A stretch of 64,000 bases of DNA, taken from positions 5,443,981 through 5,507,980 of the forward strand of contig NZ_LT629732.1 of NCBI RefSeq assembly GCF_900104745.1. Reading direction: 5' to 3'. Below the pieces are notes generated by a model. The model saw only the letters and a list, made by a program, of their open reading frames with translations, had not been told where the DNA came from and did no database searches. Positions 8,672 through 16,294 of this stretch are shown here, one piece after another (position 1 is the first letter of the stretch; every line of letters begins with the position of its first letter). The position numbers and the translations under genes were made by a program. Source of the stretch: Actinopolymorpha singaporensis. GTDB lineage: Bacteria > Actinomycetota > Actinomycetes > Propionibacteriales > Actinopolymorphaceae.

Positions 8672-9637
8672 GTGGCGACCCGGGACGTCACCGAGGTCCG
8701 CGGTCCCGGCACCCGCGGCGGCCCACCCGCACCGGGCGGTGAGGCCCGCTCAGTGGGTCTGGTGCTCGGCAGCGCGGTCTCGCTGCAGGTGGGTGCGGCG
8801 TTCGCGGTTGTCCTGCTCGGCCGGGTCGGCCCGGTCGGCGCGGTCACGCTGCGGATGGTGCTCGCCGCGGCCATCGTGTGGGCGCTGGTGCGGCCGCGGC
8901 TGCGGCACCTCCACCGGCGCGACCTGCTCGTCGGTGTCGCGTTCGGGCTGGTCCTGGTGCTGATGAACACCTGCTTCTACTCCGCGGTGGCCCGGCTGCC
9001 GCTCGGCGCCGCGGTGACCATCGAGTTCCTCGGCCCGCTCGGCCTCGCGGTGGCGACGTCGCGGCGGGTGCGAGATCTGCTCTGGGTCGGGCTGGCCGGC
9101 GCCGGGGTGTTCCTGCTGGGCGAGACCGGGTTCGAGCCGCTGGACCCGGTAGGCGTCGCGTTCGCGCTCGGCGCAGGCGTGTGCTGGGCCGGCTACATCC
9201 TGCTCGGTGCGCAGGCCGGCCGGCGGCTCGGCGGCACGAACGCCCTGGCGGTGGCCCTGGCTGTCGCCAGCGTCGCGATCGTGCCGGCAGCCGCGCTCAC
9301 CTCCGGGCCCGACCTCGTGCAACCGGATACTCTCCTGCTCGGGCTCGGCGTCGCCGTCCTGTCCTCGGCGCTGCCGTACTCCCTGGAGCTGGCCGCACTG
9401 CGCCGGATCCCGCCGCGTACGTTCGGAGTGCTGATGAGCCTGGAGCCGGTGGTGGCCGCGCTCGTCGGGTTCCTCGTCCTGCGGCAGCGGCTCAGCGGCT
9501 GGCAACTCCTCGCCGTCACGCTGGTGGTCGTCGCCAGCGTCGGCGTCACCCGCGCCGGACCGGCGTCCGCGGCGACCCGCACCGCCGAACCCGTCCCCGG
9601 CGTGGCCGGCGCGGACGCCGGGAGGTCGAAGCCGTGA
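8672..9637 (+). CDS. EamA/RhtA-family membrane exporter
   Basis: A 321-residue drug/metabolite-superfamily protein with about ten hydrophobic segments in two homologous halves. Typical EamA sequence is visible: an early AFAVVLLGRVGPVGAVTLRM segment, the LGAAVTIEFLGPLGLA stretch in the middle, and PPRTFGVLMSLEPVVAALVG in the second half, which is the RhtA-type signature. RhtA relatives export threonine and homoserine or related small metabolites; the substrate here is unknown. The GTG start is two bases after the nadE stop, so the pair is probably one transcript. The C-terminus is a short Ala/Thr-rich tail. Confidence 0.88.
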   Translation: MATRDVTEVRGPGTRGGPPAPGGEARSVGLVLGSAVSLQVGAAFAVVLLGRVGPVGAVTLRMVLAAAIVWALVRPRLRHLHRRDLLVGVAFGLVLVLMNTCFYSAVARLPLGAAVTIEFLGPLGLAVATSRRVRDLLWVGLAGAGVFLLGETGFEPLDPVGVAFALGAGVCWAGYILLGAQAGRRLGGTNALAVALAVASVAIVPAAALTSGPDLVQPDTLLLGLGVAVLSSALPYSLELAALRRIPPRTFGVLMSLEPVVAALVGFLVLRQRLSGWQLLAVTLVVVASVGVTRAGPASAATRTAEPVPGVAGADAGRSKP

Positions 9638-9822
9638 CCGAGGTCCCCGAGGGCGCGGCCATGCGGGTCGTGTGCCCGCGTTGCGGCGGAACGGGAGCGG
9701 TCACGGTCGAGCGCTCGGCGGTCGAGCTGCACGGCGACCGGACCGGGACCGGCCTGGTCCGGCGCCCCTGCGACACCTGCGACGGCGAGTTCTGGCTGCC
9801 CGGCGTTGCCGGGTTCGCCTGA
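9634..9822 (+). CDS. small zinc-binding protein with two CxxC knuckles
   Basis: A 62-residue protein that starts at a GTG overlapping the EamA stop by four bases (GTGA), so it is translationally coupled. It carries CPRCGGTG and CDTCDGEF, two knuckles like those of the DnaJ zinc-finger region, predicting one bound zinc. No other domain is present. An ATG at 9661 is an alternative start. Possibly a small zinc-ribbon adaptor; function unknown. Confidence 0.65.
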   Translation: MTEVPEGAAMRVVCPRCGGTGAVTVERSAVELHGDRTGTGLVRRPCDTCDGEFWLPGVAGFA

Positions 9823-9903
9823 GTGAGCCCGCCCGCCGGCCCCTCCGGGCAGGCTCGGCCCGAGGGCCCCCTGGGAGCATTCGCTACCGGACCTGGGGTC
9901 TCG

Positions 9904-10920
9904 TCATCGTTCGTCGCGCAGCCTGAGGATGTACGTCGCGGTGAGCGCGACCACCCGGTCCTCGTCGTACGACAGCTCCGCAAGGGCACGTGAGGCCGCG
10001 TCACCCGGAATGTCCGCGAGCGCCTGCGTCAGCCGCTGACGGGCCGGCGACCCGACATCCGGTCCGCCGAGGCGGTCGACGAGCCTGGCGACGATCCGGT
10101 CCGCCAGCGCCGGATCAGTCGCCAACGTGCTCAGCGCGTCGGCAGCATCGACGTCGTTCGCCTCCTCGACGATCATGTCCACGAGGGTCGGGATCGCGTC
10201 GGGCACTCCGCGAGCCCCGAGCGTCAGAGCCGCAGTCCTGCGGACCACGAGGTCTTCGTTCGCGAGCGCGTCCGTAAGCAGTGCGGTCGCCTCGGCGTTC
10301 ACAAGCTCGACGAGGCACTCGACGGCGCGCTTTCGCACCTCGGCCGCGGGCGAGCCGAGGCCCGCGGCCAGCAGCGCCAGCGCGTGATCGCCCCCGCCCT
10401 CCCCTGACCGCGCCAGCGCCCATCGAAGGGCCCCGGCGACGTTCGGATCCGGCTCGTTCAGCGCCGCCTCGACCAGAGCCTCCACCGGCACCGGGGCCTC
10501 ACCGGCCAAGGACAGGGCCGCGCGCTGGCGCTTCCCGGCGCTGTCGGATCCCAGCCCCTGCAGGAGAGCGACGATCCGGAGTACGTCCTCCCAGTCGGCG
10601 GGAGCCGCGGCGCCGATCCGCCGAAGGCGCGTGAGCAGCTCCGTCTCGGCGGCGACGCGTTCCCGCGTACGGCGGACGAGGTCGTCGACCAGTTCGCCCG
10701 GCCTGAAGCCGGGATCGTCCAGCGCCCGCCCGACCTCGCGCAACGAAAGCCCCAGCGACCGCAGGATCTCGACGTGGAGAATGCGCCGGATGTCCTCTCC
10801 GGAGTACTCCCGGTAGCCGGCCTGCGTACGACCTGTCGGCCGCACCAGGCCGAGCGCCTCGTAGTGACGCAGCATCCGGGCGCTGACCCCGGAGCGCCGC
10901 GCCACGTCACCGATCAACAC
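9904..10920 (-). CDS. MerR-family regulator with C-terminal HEAT repeats
   Basis: The first 70 residues are a MerR winged helix (IGDVARRSGVSARMLRHYE, then YREYSGEDIRRI), which twists promoters that have an over-long spacer. A coiled dimerisation helix follows at about 80-105. In place of a small-ligand domain, the remaining 230 residues look like HEAT/PBS-lyase-type alpha-solenoid repeats (repeated VRKRAVECLVEL, VVRRTAALTLGARG, VVALTATYILRL patterns). The GTG start has a good AAGGGG site seven bases upstream. It lies 39 bases downstream of another HEAT-repeat gene on the same strand. The sensor is therefore probably a protein-binding solenoid, perhaps contacting the upstream partner (inference). 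Confidence 0.88.
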   Translation of the reverse strand: MLIGDVARRSGVSARMLRHYEALGLVRPTGRTQAGYREYSGEDIRRILHVEILRSLGLSLREVGRALDDPGFRPGELVDDLVRRTRERVAAETELLTRLRRIGAAAPADWEDVLRIVALLQGLGSDSAGKRQRAALSLAGEAPVPVEALVEAALNEPDPNVAGALRWALARSGEGGGDHALALLAAGLGSPAAEVRKRAVECLVELVNAEATALLTDALANEDLVVRRTAALTLGARGVPDAIPTLVDMIVEEANDVDAADALSTLATDPALADRIVARLVDRLGGPDVGSPARQRLTQALADIPGDAASRALAELSYDEDRVVALTATYILRLRDER

Positions 10921-10959
10921 CGACCCACCCCTTCCCGGCGCCGCTGCCCGACCCGGCTG

Positions 10960-11697
10960 TCACTCGTCCTGGCTGGTCGTTCCCAGCGCCGCGACACGCT
11001 TCGCCTCCTCGATCGCCGACTCGAAGCCGGCATCCGGGTCGTACCACAGCCGCTCGGTGGCGATCGCGTGCTGACGCACCTGGGGGTCGGAGGCCGCCAT
11101 GGCTGCCTGCAGGGTCGGCATCATCCGCTCCCCGAGCGCGATCACTGCCCGGCTGAGACTCAGCCGCGTCTCCGGGCCCCCGCGCCCGAGCTGGGTCACC
11201 AGCACCGCGGCCAGCCCGGGTTTCTCCCTCTCGGGCACGAGGACGACCGCCGCCCGCCAGGCGGCGCGCGCCACTTCGTCGTCGGCGTCGGTCAGCAGCG
11301 CCCGGGTGATCGCCGGCCACGCCTGCCCGTCCCCGATCTTGGACAGCGTGTGCAACGCCTGGCTTCGGGCCTGGGCCCGCTCCGAGCGGAGTTCGCCGAC
11401 GAGCTTCGGCACCGTGATCGACGGTGAGTGGCGGGTGAGTGCCCAGGTGAGCATCTCCCGTACGTGGAACTCGGGCTCGACCGCGCAGCGCTCGACCAAC
11501 TTGCCGACGAAGCGTGGGTCCGGGTCCGTGCCCACCGCCAGCGCCGCCTGCACCCGTACCGACGCTCCCGCGCTCTCCAGCGCCCGGAAAGCCCGCGCCG
11601 CGTACGTCTCCTGCCCCGGCTCGTCCGGCTCCGGCTTCTGGTCCGGCTCCGGCTTCTGGTCCGGCTTCCGTTCCGGCTTGTGGTCCGGCATGGTCAT
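10960..11697 (-). CDS. HEAT-repeat protein, first gene of the MerR-HEAT operon
   Basis: A 245-residue predicted alpha-solenoid. After a charged N-terminal repeat (KPDQKPEPDQKPEPD), helical pairs such as VRVQAALAVGTDPD, VREMLTWALTRHSP, ARSQALHTLSKIGDGQAW and VRQHAIATERLWYDPDAG recur about every 30-35 residues. The sequence resembles the solenoid of the downstream MerR protein, so the two may have arisen by duplication or interact directly. I chose the ATG at 11697 because GGAGG ends eight bases before it; the longer GTG at 11706 would overlap that site. No catalytic residues are seen. The promoter carries a MerR-type palindrome, suggesting autoregulation by the second gene. Confidence 0.82.
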   Translation of the reverse strand: MTMPDHKPERKPDQKPEPDQKPEPDEPGQETYAARAFRALESAGASVRVQAALAVGTDPDPRFVGKLVERCAVEPEFHVREMLTWALTRHSPSITVPKLVGELRSERAQARSQALHTLSKIGDGQAWPAITRALLTDADDEVARAAWRAAVVLVPEREKPGLAAVLVTQLGRGGPETRLSLSRAVIALGERMMPTLQAAMAASDPQVRQHAIATERLWYDPDAGFESAIEEAKRVAALGTTSQDE

Positions 11698-11723
11698 CGG
11701 GACCACCTCCCCGCCACAGCGAA

Positions 11724-11746
11724 GACGTTGTCACCGTGTCAAGGTC
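11724..11746 (-). promoter_or_regulatory. MerR-type palindromic operator/promoter
   Basis: Read on the reverse strand, half-sites GACCTTGACAC and GTGACAACGTC flank a single central G; 9 of 11 positions are self-complementary. TTGACC sits at the left edge, and a 19-base spacer separates it from a weak TTCGCT. A long spacer with the operator inside it is the MerR-family layout. It lies just upstream of the HEAT / MerR-HEAT operon. Confidence 0.7.
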
Positions 11747-12029
11747 AAGCGGGACCAACCGGGTACGCCCGAACGCCGGCCGGCCGCCGTGACCGGCCGT
11801 CGCCTCACGCACCGGGGTCGCCCGGCACGCAACAGGACACCGGTCCACCCAGATCCAGTCCAGCCGAGCGCGGGTGAGAGCGGTCGCCCGGCACCCACGG
11901 GGGCGCGACCGTCACCCCGGCGAGGTAGTGGCCGGGCGGTGCGGCGTCGGGGCGAACGACATGGCGCCTCCTCCGCCGAACAGCCACCGGGCCCACCGTC
12001 CGCGCGTAGCTCGCGCTGGCAGGTGAGGA
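11747..12029. other. intergenic stretch between fgd-like gene and HEAT operon
   Basis: No convincing gene. On the reverse strand a 16-codon open frame (11912-11962, starting MSFAPTPHRP) has a strong GGAGGAGG site four bases before its ATG. It resembles no known peptide, and its sequence is ordinary Pro/Thr-rich high-GC DNA. Confidence 0.4.
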
Positions 12030-13025
12030 TCAGGACCAGCGGTCCCGCAGCTTCGGCAGTACGTCCCGGGTGAACAGCTCGAGGAACCGCCGCTGATCGT
12101 TGCCCGGCCCGTGGAAGACGAGCTCGGTGAAGCCGAGGTCGACGTACGGCGCGACCCGCTCGACCACCTCGTCGGCATCCGTGGTGACGATGAACCGCTT
12201 CGTCGCGATCAGCGGGTCCTCGTCGGCGAGGCGCTCCAGCTCCAGCGGGTCATCCACGCCCTGCTTCTGCTCCGCGCTCAGTCCCAGCGCCGCCCACCAG
12301 GTGCAGGCCTCCTTGGCGGCCTGCAGGTCGGTGTCGTACGACACCTTGATCTCGATCTGGTGCGGGAACTTCTCCGGGTCGCGGCCGGCCGCCCTGGCCG
12401 ACTCGGCCACCTGGCCGAGGACGTTCTCGTACAGCTCCGGCGGCTTCCCGCTGGTGGCGATCACGCCGTCACCGATGCGGCCGGCGAGCTTGCCGGCCAG
12501 CGGGCCGCCCGCGGCGACGTAGATGGGCAGCGGCACGTCGGGGCGTTCGTACACCGAGGCCTTGTCGGTCCGGTAGTACTGGCCCTCGAACGTCACGCGG
12601 TCCTCGGTCCACAGCTTCCGGATCAGCGTCACGGCTTCGGCCAGGCGGGCCCGCCGCTCCTTGCCACCCGGCCACGCCGTGCCGGTGGCGGGTACTTCGT
12701 TCATCGCCTCGCCGGTGCCCACGCCGAGGAAGACCCGGCCGGGCGCGAGCTGGTCGATCGTCCCGAACCCCTGGGCGACCACGGACGGGTGGTAGCGCAG
12801 TATCGGGGTGAGCACGCTGGTCCCCATCGTGATGCGCTCCGAAGCCTGGGCGAGGGCACCGAGCCAGCTGAACACCAACGGCGCGTGCCCTCCGTGGTGG
12901 CGCCAGGGCTGGAAGTGGTCGGAGACCGCCACGATGTCCAGGCCGAGTCGCTCGGCCAGCAGTGCGTAGCCGAGTAGCTCACGGGTGCCGAACTGCTCCG
13001 CCGACGCCTTGTAGCCGTATTTCAC
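12030..13025 (-). CDS. fgd: F420-dependent glucose-6-phosphate dehydrogenase-like enzyme
   Basis: A 331-residue luciferase-like TIM barrel that closely matches remembered mycobacterial FGD1. Shared stretches include YGYKASAEQFG at the start, VSDHFQPWRHHGGHAP, GTSVLTP, RVFLGVGTGEAMNE, the phosphate-region sequence IYVAAGGP, and HGPGNDQRRFLELF at the end. FGD oxidises glucose-6-phosphate to 6-phosphogluconolactone and supplies reduced F420. I chose the GTG at 13025, five bases after an AAGGGGA site, because the family begins right there; a longer frame upstream looks non-native. It stands alone, opposite a conserved hypothetical gene. It could use another sugar phosphate, but the assignment is strong. 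It also implies that the host makes F420. Confidence 0.93.
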   Translation of the reverse strand: MKYGYKASAEQFGTRELLGYALLAERLGLDIVAVSDHFQPWRHHGGHAPLVFSWLGALAQASERITMGTSVLTPILRYHPSVVAQGFGTIDQLAPGRVFLGVGTGEAMNEVPATGTAWPGGKERRARLAEAVTLIRKLWTEDRVTFEGQYYRTDKASVYERPDVPLPIYVAAGGPLAGKLAGRIGDGVIATSGKPPELYENVLGQVAESARAAGRDPEKFPHQIEIKVSYDTDLQAAKEACTWWAALGLSAEQKQGVDDPLELERLADEDPLIATKRFIVTTDADEVVERVAPYVDLGFTELVFHGPGNDQRRFLELFTRDVLPKLRDRWS

Positions 13026-13128
13026 TGCGCTCCCCTTCCGCCGTTCACGGTCGTCTTCCGCTGTCACGGTCGCCGCGGCGCTCGCGGCCCGCGTGATACC
13101 CCTTCGCCAGTCTGGCACGCTGGAGCCA

Positions 13129-13863
13129 ATGGACCTTCAGCAGGCGAGAGTGCTTCGCGACCTCCTGGCCGACACCCGGTGGTGGGACCGCACCCGGGCG
13201 TTCGGCACCGCGTTGCGTACGTCCACGAAAGGCCCTGGCGGCCTGCTCCTCGTCGGCCCGCCCGCCGCCGAGCCGTGGCACCTCACAGCGCACCTGGACG
13301 ACGAGGCGAGGTACGCCGAAATCCCCGAACTCTCGCCCACTCTGGTGCGCTGGAACCCCCCACCGAACGCGCCGCGGCACCTGTCGGTAGGGCTGGATCG
13401 GCTGGCCGCCGCCCGGCGCGGTGAGTCCCTGCTGGTGGTCGCCGAGGCGGCTCCTGCGTCCCTGCTCGAACGCGTCCAGGACGTACGCCGCGCGGGAGCG
13501 ACCATCTTCGCCCTGGACACCGGCCGGACCGAACTCGCCGATCTCGCTCACGAAATCCTTTCCGTGGACTCGACAATTTCCGACACAATACCTGTGGAGG
13601 ACGGGACGTTCGGCTTTCCTCCGGCAGTCCCCGGCGGTGTGGCAAATTCCGAATCGGGATGGAAATCTGCTAGCGGTTCACCGGTCTCCTTCGACAGTGC
13701 ACAGCATCTGCTCAGCATCGCCGCCGCCGAATCCGCGCCGGGCCCGCGTGGTTCGGGCGGGAGCCGGGGTAGGAGCGCGGACGGTCCGGGCAGTACGGAG
13801 GCCAGGGGAATGCGCTCCCGCCTGGCCAGACTCCTCGACCTGATCTCCGGTCCGGATTCCTGA
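13129..13863 (+). CDS. conserved actinobacterial protein of unknown function
   Basis: A 244-residue soluble protein. Its first 150 residues look like a conserved alpha/beta domain (MDLQQARVLRDLLADTRWWDR, then PGGLLLVGPPAAEPWHLTAHLDDEARY and HLSVGLDRLAAARRGESLLVV). I recall this as a widespread actinobacterial hypothetical family without assigned function. The last 90 residues are low-complexity Gly/Ser/Arg sequence ending in a possible amphipathic helix. The ATG at 13129 matches the usual family start. From about base 13560 the gene becomes noticeably richer in A/T than its neighbours, continuing into the intergenic region. Confidence 0.8.
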   Translation: MDLQQARVLRDLLADTRWWDRTRAFGTALRTSTKGPGGLLLVGPPAAEPWHLTAHLDDEARYAEIPELSPTLVRWNPPPNAPRHLSVGLDRLAAARRGESLLVVAEAAPASLLERVQDVRRAGATIFALDTGRTELADLAHEILSVDSTISDTIPVEDGTFGFPPAVPGGVANSESGWKSASGSPVSFDSAQHLLSIAAAESAPGPRGSGGSRGRSADGPGSTEARGMRSRLARLLDLISGPDS

Positions 13864-14141
13864 ACTCACGTAGCCACCACCCGTCGGCACATCGCCGGAC
13901 GACCGCGTTCGGGTAACGAGAATCCCGAGCGCCACGAGAAATACAGCAAAGCTCTGTCGGGCATAAATCGTTAATCCGCAAGAAAGCACGAGTGCGTGAC
14001 CGGCAGTCCGGAAACTGCTGTGTCCTTCGTGGTTTACGAAGCCGCCGAATGTTGCAGATCCCCTCCAGATGGCGGGGTCACGTCCTTGCCATAGCAACGG
14101 TCCGGTAATTGCCGGATGTCCCCTCAGAGGGAGGCAGTGCG
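13864..14141. other. AT-richer intergenic region upstream of the histone-like gene
   Basis: A 278-base region with runs such as GAAATACAGCAAAG and GGCATAAATCGTTAATC, unusual in this G/C-rich window. It holds a near-palindrome CCGGTAATTGCCGG at 14103-14116 about 25 bases before the GTG and a good GAGG ribosome site at 14131-14134. A promoter is likely here but its elements are not clear. Confidence 0.5.
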
Positions 14142-14954
14142 GTGCCCACCACAGCGACATCAGCAAGAAAGACCGCGGCCCGGTCCATCGCCAAGCGGAC
14201 CACGGCTGCCAAGCGGACCGCCTCGACGGTCGCGCGCAAGGTCTCCAAGCGGGTCACGGGGAAGTCGACCTCGCCGGCGGTCAAGCGAACGACAGCGAAG
14301 CGGACCACAGCCAAGCGGCCCTCCGCGGCCCGCAAGACCACGGCCAGGAAGGCGCCGGCCAAGCGCACCGCCGCCAAGCAGACGACGGCGAAGCGCGCAC
14401 CGGCCAAGCGGACCGCTGCGAAGCGGACGACGGCGAAGAAGACCACCGCCAAGCGCGCACCGGCCAAGCGGACAACCGCCAAGAAGACCACTGCTCGCAA
14501 GAGCGCGGCCAAGAAGACGACGGCGCGCAAGACGACGGCCAGGAAGGCCACCGCCAAGCGGACAACCGCCAAGAAGACCACGGCCAAGCGGGCGCCCGCC
14601 AAGAAGACCACGGCGAAGCGCACCACGAAGAAGGCCACCGCCAAGCGCGCACCGGCGAAGAAGACGACGGCGAAGCGGGCTCCGACGAAGAAGTCGACCG
14701 CCAAGCGCGCACCGGCGAAGAAGGCGGCCGCAAAGCGGACCACGGGCAAGCGGGCCACCGCCAAGCGCGCGACCGCCAAGCGCACCACGGCCCGGGGGGC
14801 GGCCGCCACCGGGACCCGGAAGACGGCGACGCGCCGACGCACCCGGGCGGCGTCGATGGACACTGCCATGCCCATCGACATGCCCGTCGACACCGACACC
14901 ATGATGCCGATGGTGCGGCCGGCGAGCTCGCCCCGCGAGTCGCGTCGAGGCTGA
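14142..14954 (+). CDS. histone H1-like Lys/Arg/Ala/Thr-repeat DNA-binding protein
   Basis: A 270-residue, extremely basic protein in which about residues 35-235 are made almost only of Lys, Arg, Ala, Thr and Pro. They are arranged as five-residue units (AKRTT, AKKTT, AKRAP, ARKTT). This is like the C-terminal tails of eukaryotic H1 and of bacterial H1-like proteins that coat and compact DNA. No folded DNA-binding domain precedes the repeats. The last 30 residues switch to an acidic, Met-rich tail (MPIDMPVDTDTMMPM), possibly a self-interaction or control segment. The GTG at 14142 is seven bases after GGGAGG. Repeat number is likely to vary between strains. A strong terminator follows. Confidence 0.85.
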   Translation: MPTTATSARKTAARSIAKRTTAAKRTASTVARKVSKRVTGKSTSPAVKRTTAKRTTAKRPSAARKTTARKAPAKRTAAKQTTAKRAPAKRTAAKRTTAKKTTAKRAPAKRTTAKKTTARKSAAKKTTARKTTARKATAKRTTAKKTTAKRAPAKKTTAKRTTKKATAKRAPAKKTTAKRAPTKKSTAKRAPAKKAAAKRTTGKRATAKRATAKRTTARGAAATGTRKTATRRRTRAASMDTAMPIDMPVDTDTMMPMVRPASSPRESRRG

Positions 14955-14965
14955 AACCGCTGCCT

Positions 14966-15002
14966 GGGTGTGGAGGCGTGACTGCTGGCACGCCCCACAC
15001 CC
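14966..15002 (+). terminator. hairpin terminator after the histone-like gene
   Basis: GGGTGTGG-A-GGCGTG pairs with CACGCC-CCACACCC, a 14-bp stem with one bulged A and an 8-base loop, twelve bases past the stop. Further CACACCC/GGGTGTG copies follow to about 15075. Confidence 0.75.
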
Positions 15003-15134
15003 ATCGGCCGCCACCACACCAATCAACCGCCACCACACCCATCGGCACGACGAGGACCCGTCGGCACGGGTGTGGCGCCTTCGCCGAATGGTGAAGGTCG
15101 GTGCGGAACCAGCCGGGTCAGCCTCCGGCGGCGG

Positions 15135-15332
15135 TCACTGGTCCTCGTCGTCGTCGGACCAGTTGGGGTCGTTGTCCCACGTCTCGTTGCGCTCGGCCAC
15201 CTTGTCCAGCGCCCGCTCCGCCTCGGCCCGCGAGGAGTAGGGGCCGAGCCGGTCGGCGGCCTTGCAGCCCTCCTGGGGCTCGACGGTGTGGTGCCGCAGG
15301 CAAAAGAACCATTCCGGGTGCTCGGTGCTCAT
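15135..15332 (-). CDS. small conserved actinobacterial acidic protein
   Basis: A 65-residue protein beginning MSTEHPEWFFCLRHHTVEP and ending in a very acidic tail (WDNDPNWSDDDEDQ). The middle reads GPYSSRAEAERALDKVAERNE, the pattern of the SPOR-like small proteins annotated next to map in many actinomycetes. The single Cys and nearby His pair could bind metal, but this is weak. It is divergent from map. Function unknown. Confidence 0.75.
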   Translation of the reverse strand: MSTEHPEWFFCLRHHTVEPQEGCKAADRLGPYSSRAEAERALDKVAERNETWDNDPNWSDDDEDQ

Positions 15333-15396
15333 GACCAGAGCTTTCCGCAGCCGGGCGGCCCCGGCAACTCCCGACGGTGCGTACCCCGAGGCGTCG

Positions 15397-15402
15397 TAGA
15401 CT
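15397..15402 (+). promoter_or_regulatory. -10 box of the map promoter
   Basis: TAGACT ends nine bases before the map ATG, giving a leader of only a few bases; GGGA just before the ATG may assist initiation. No clear -35. Confidence 0.45.
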
Positions 15403-15411
15403 CCGGGAATC

Positions 15412-16275
15412 ATGGGCAATCTCGCACCGGCCACCATCTCACCCCGTCGTTCGGTCCCCCGCACCATCGAACGCCCGGAATACGTCGACCGGAGCGGTCC
15501 GAGCCCGTTCACCGGCTCGGAGGTCAAGGACGCCGACACCATCGCCCGGATGCGGGTCGCCTGCCGGCTCGCCGCCCAGGCACTGCAGGAGGTGGGCCGG
15601 CACGCGAAGCCGGGCGTCACCACCGACGAACTCGACCAGATCGGGCACGAGTTCCTCTGCGCGGCCGGCGCCTATCCCTCCACGCTCGGTTACCGAGGTT
15701 TCCCCAAGTCGCTGTGCACCTCGGTCAACGAGGTCATCTGCCACGGCATCCCGGACTCCCGTCCGCTGGAGGACGGAGATCTGCTCAACATCGACATCAC
15801 CGCGTTCCTCGACGGCGTGCACGGCGACACCAACGCGACGTTCCTGGTCGGCAACGTGGACGAGGACAGCCGGTTGCTGGTCGAACGCACCCACGAGTCG
15901 ATGATGCGCGGTATCAAGGCGGTTCGTCCCGGTCGCCAGGTCAACGTGATCGGCAGGGTGATCGCGTCGTACGCCAGGCGGTTCGGCTACGGCGTGGTGG
16001 AGGAGTTCACCGGCCACGGCATCGGCACGGCGTTCCACTCCGGGCTGATCATCCCCCACTACGACGAGCCGCGGTTCGACACCGTGATCGAGGCCGGGAT
16101 GACCTTCACCATCGAGCCGATGCTCACTCTCGGCACGCACGAGTGGGACATGTGGGACGACGGGTGGACGGTCGTCACCAAGGACCGCCGCCGGTCGGCG
16201 CAGTTCGAGCACACCGTGCTGGTCACCGAGCAGGGGGCCGAGATCCTCACCCTGCCGGACGCTCCGGAGTCCTGA
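15412..16275 (+). CDS. map: methionine aminopeptidase, type I
   Basis: Removes the N-terminal methionine from nascent proteins. The 287-residue enzyme has the two-metal ligands in order: Asp in [10 protein letters not shown] and Asp in HGDTNATF, His in [13 protein letters not shown], Glu in TFTIEPM and Glu in QFEHTVLV. The substrate-side histidine lies in [10 protein letters not shown]. About 40 residues precede the catalytic domain. They include the Pro/Arg-rich stretch [16 protein letters not shown], which resembles the N-terminal extension of mycobacterial MapB (MetAP1c) and may contact the ribosome. Its position away from the ribosomal-protein operon suggests a second or relocated map. 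Confidence 0.96.
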   Translation: MGNLAPATISPRRSVPRTIERPEYVDRSGPSPFTGSEVKDADTIARMRVACRLAAQALQEVGRHAKPGVTTDELDQIGHEFLCAAGAYPSTLGYRGFPKSLCTSVNEVICHGIPDSRPLEDGDLLNIDITAFLDGVHGDTNATFLVGNVDEDSRLLVERTHESMMRGIKAVRPGRQVNVIGRVIASYARRFGYGVVEEFTGHGIGTAFHSGLIIPHYDEPRFDTVIEAGMTFTIEPMLTLGTHEWDMWDDGWTVVTKDRRRSAQFEHTVLVTEQGAEILTLPDAPES

Positions 16276-16294
16276 CCGCCCGCCGGTCCCCCGC

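Noticed and set aside
11912-11962. A 16-codon reverse-strand ORF (MSFAPTPHRP...) with a strong GGAGGAGG site
   Set aside because: Only a good ribosome site supports it; the peptide resembles no family, and no regulated gene follows closely. Mentioned in the gap entry but not called as a gene.
14078-15022. A hydrophobic, repeat-rich open frame antisense to the histone-like gene that mimics a membrane protein
   Set aside because: It is the mirror of Lys/Arg codon repeats (AAG read as CTT), which gives Val/Phe/Leu strings. No ribosome site or family match; the sense strand has both.
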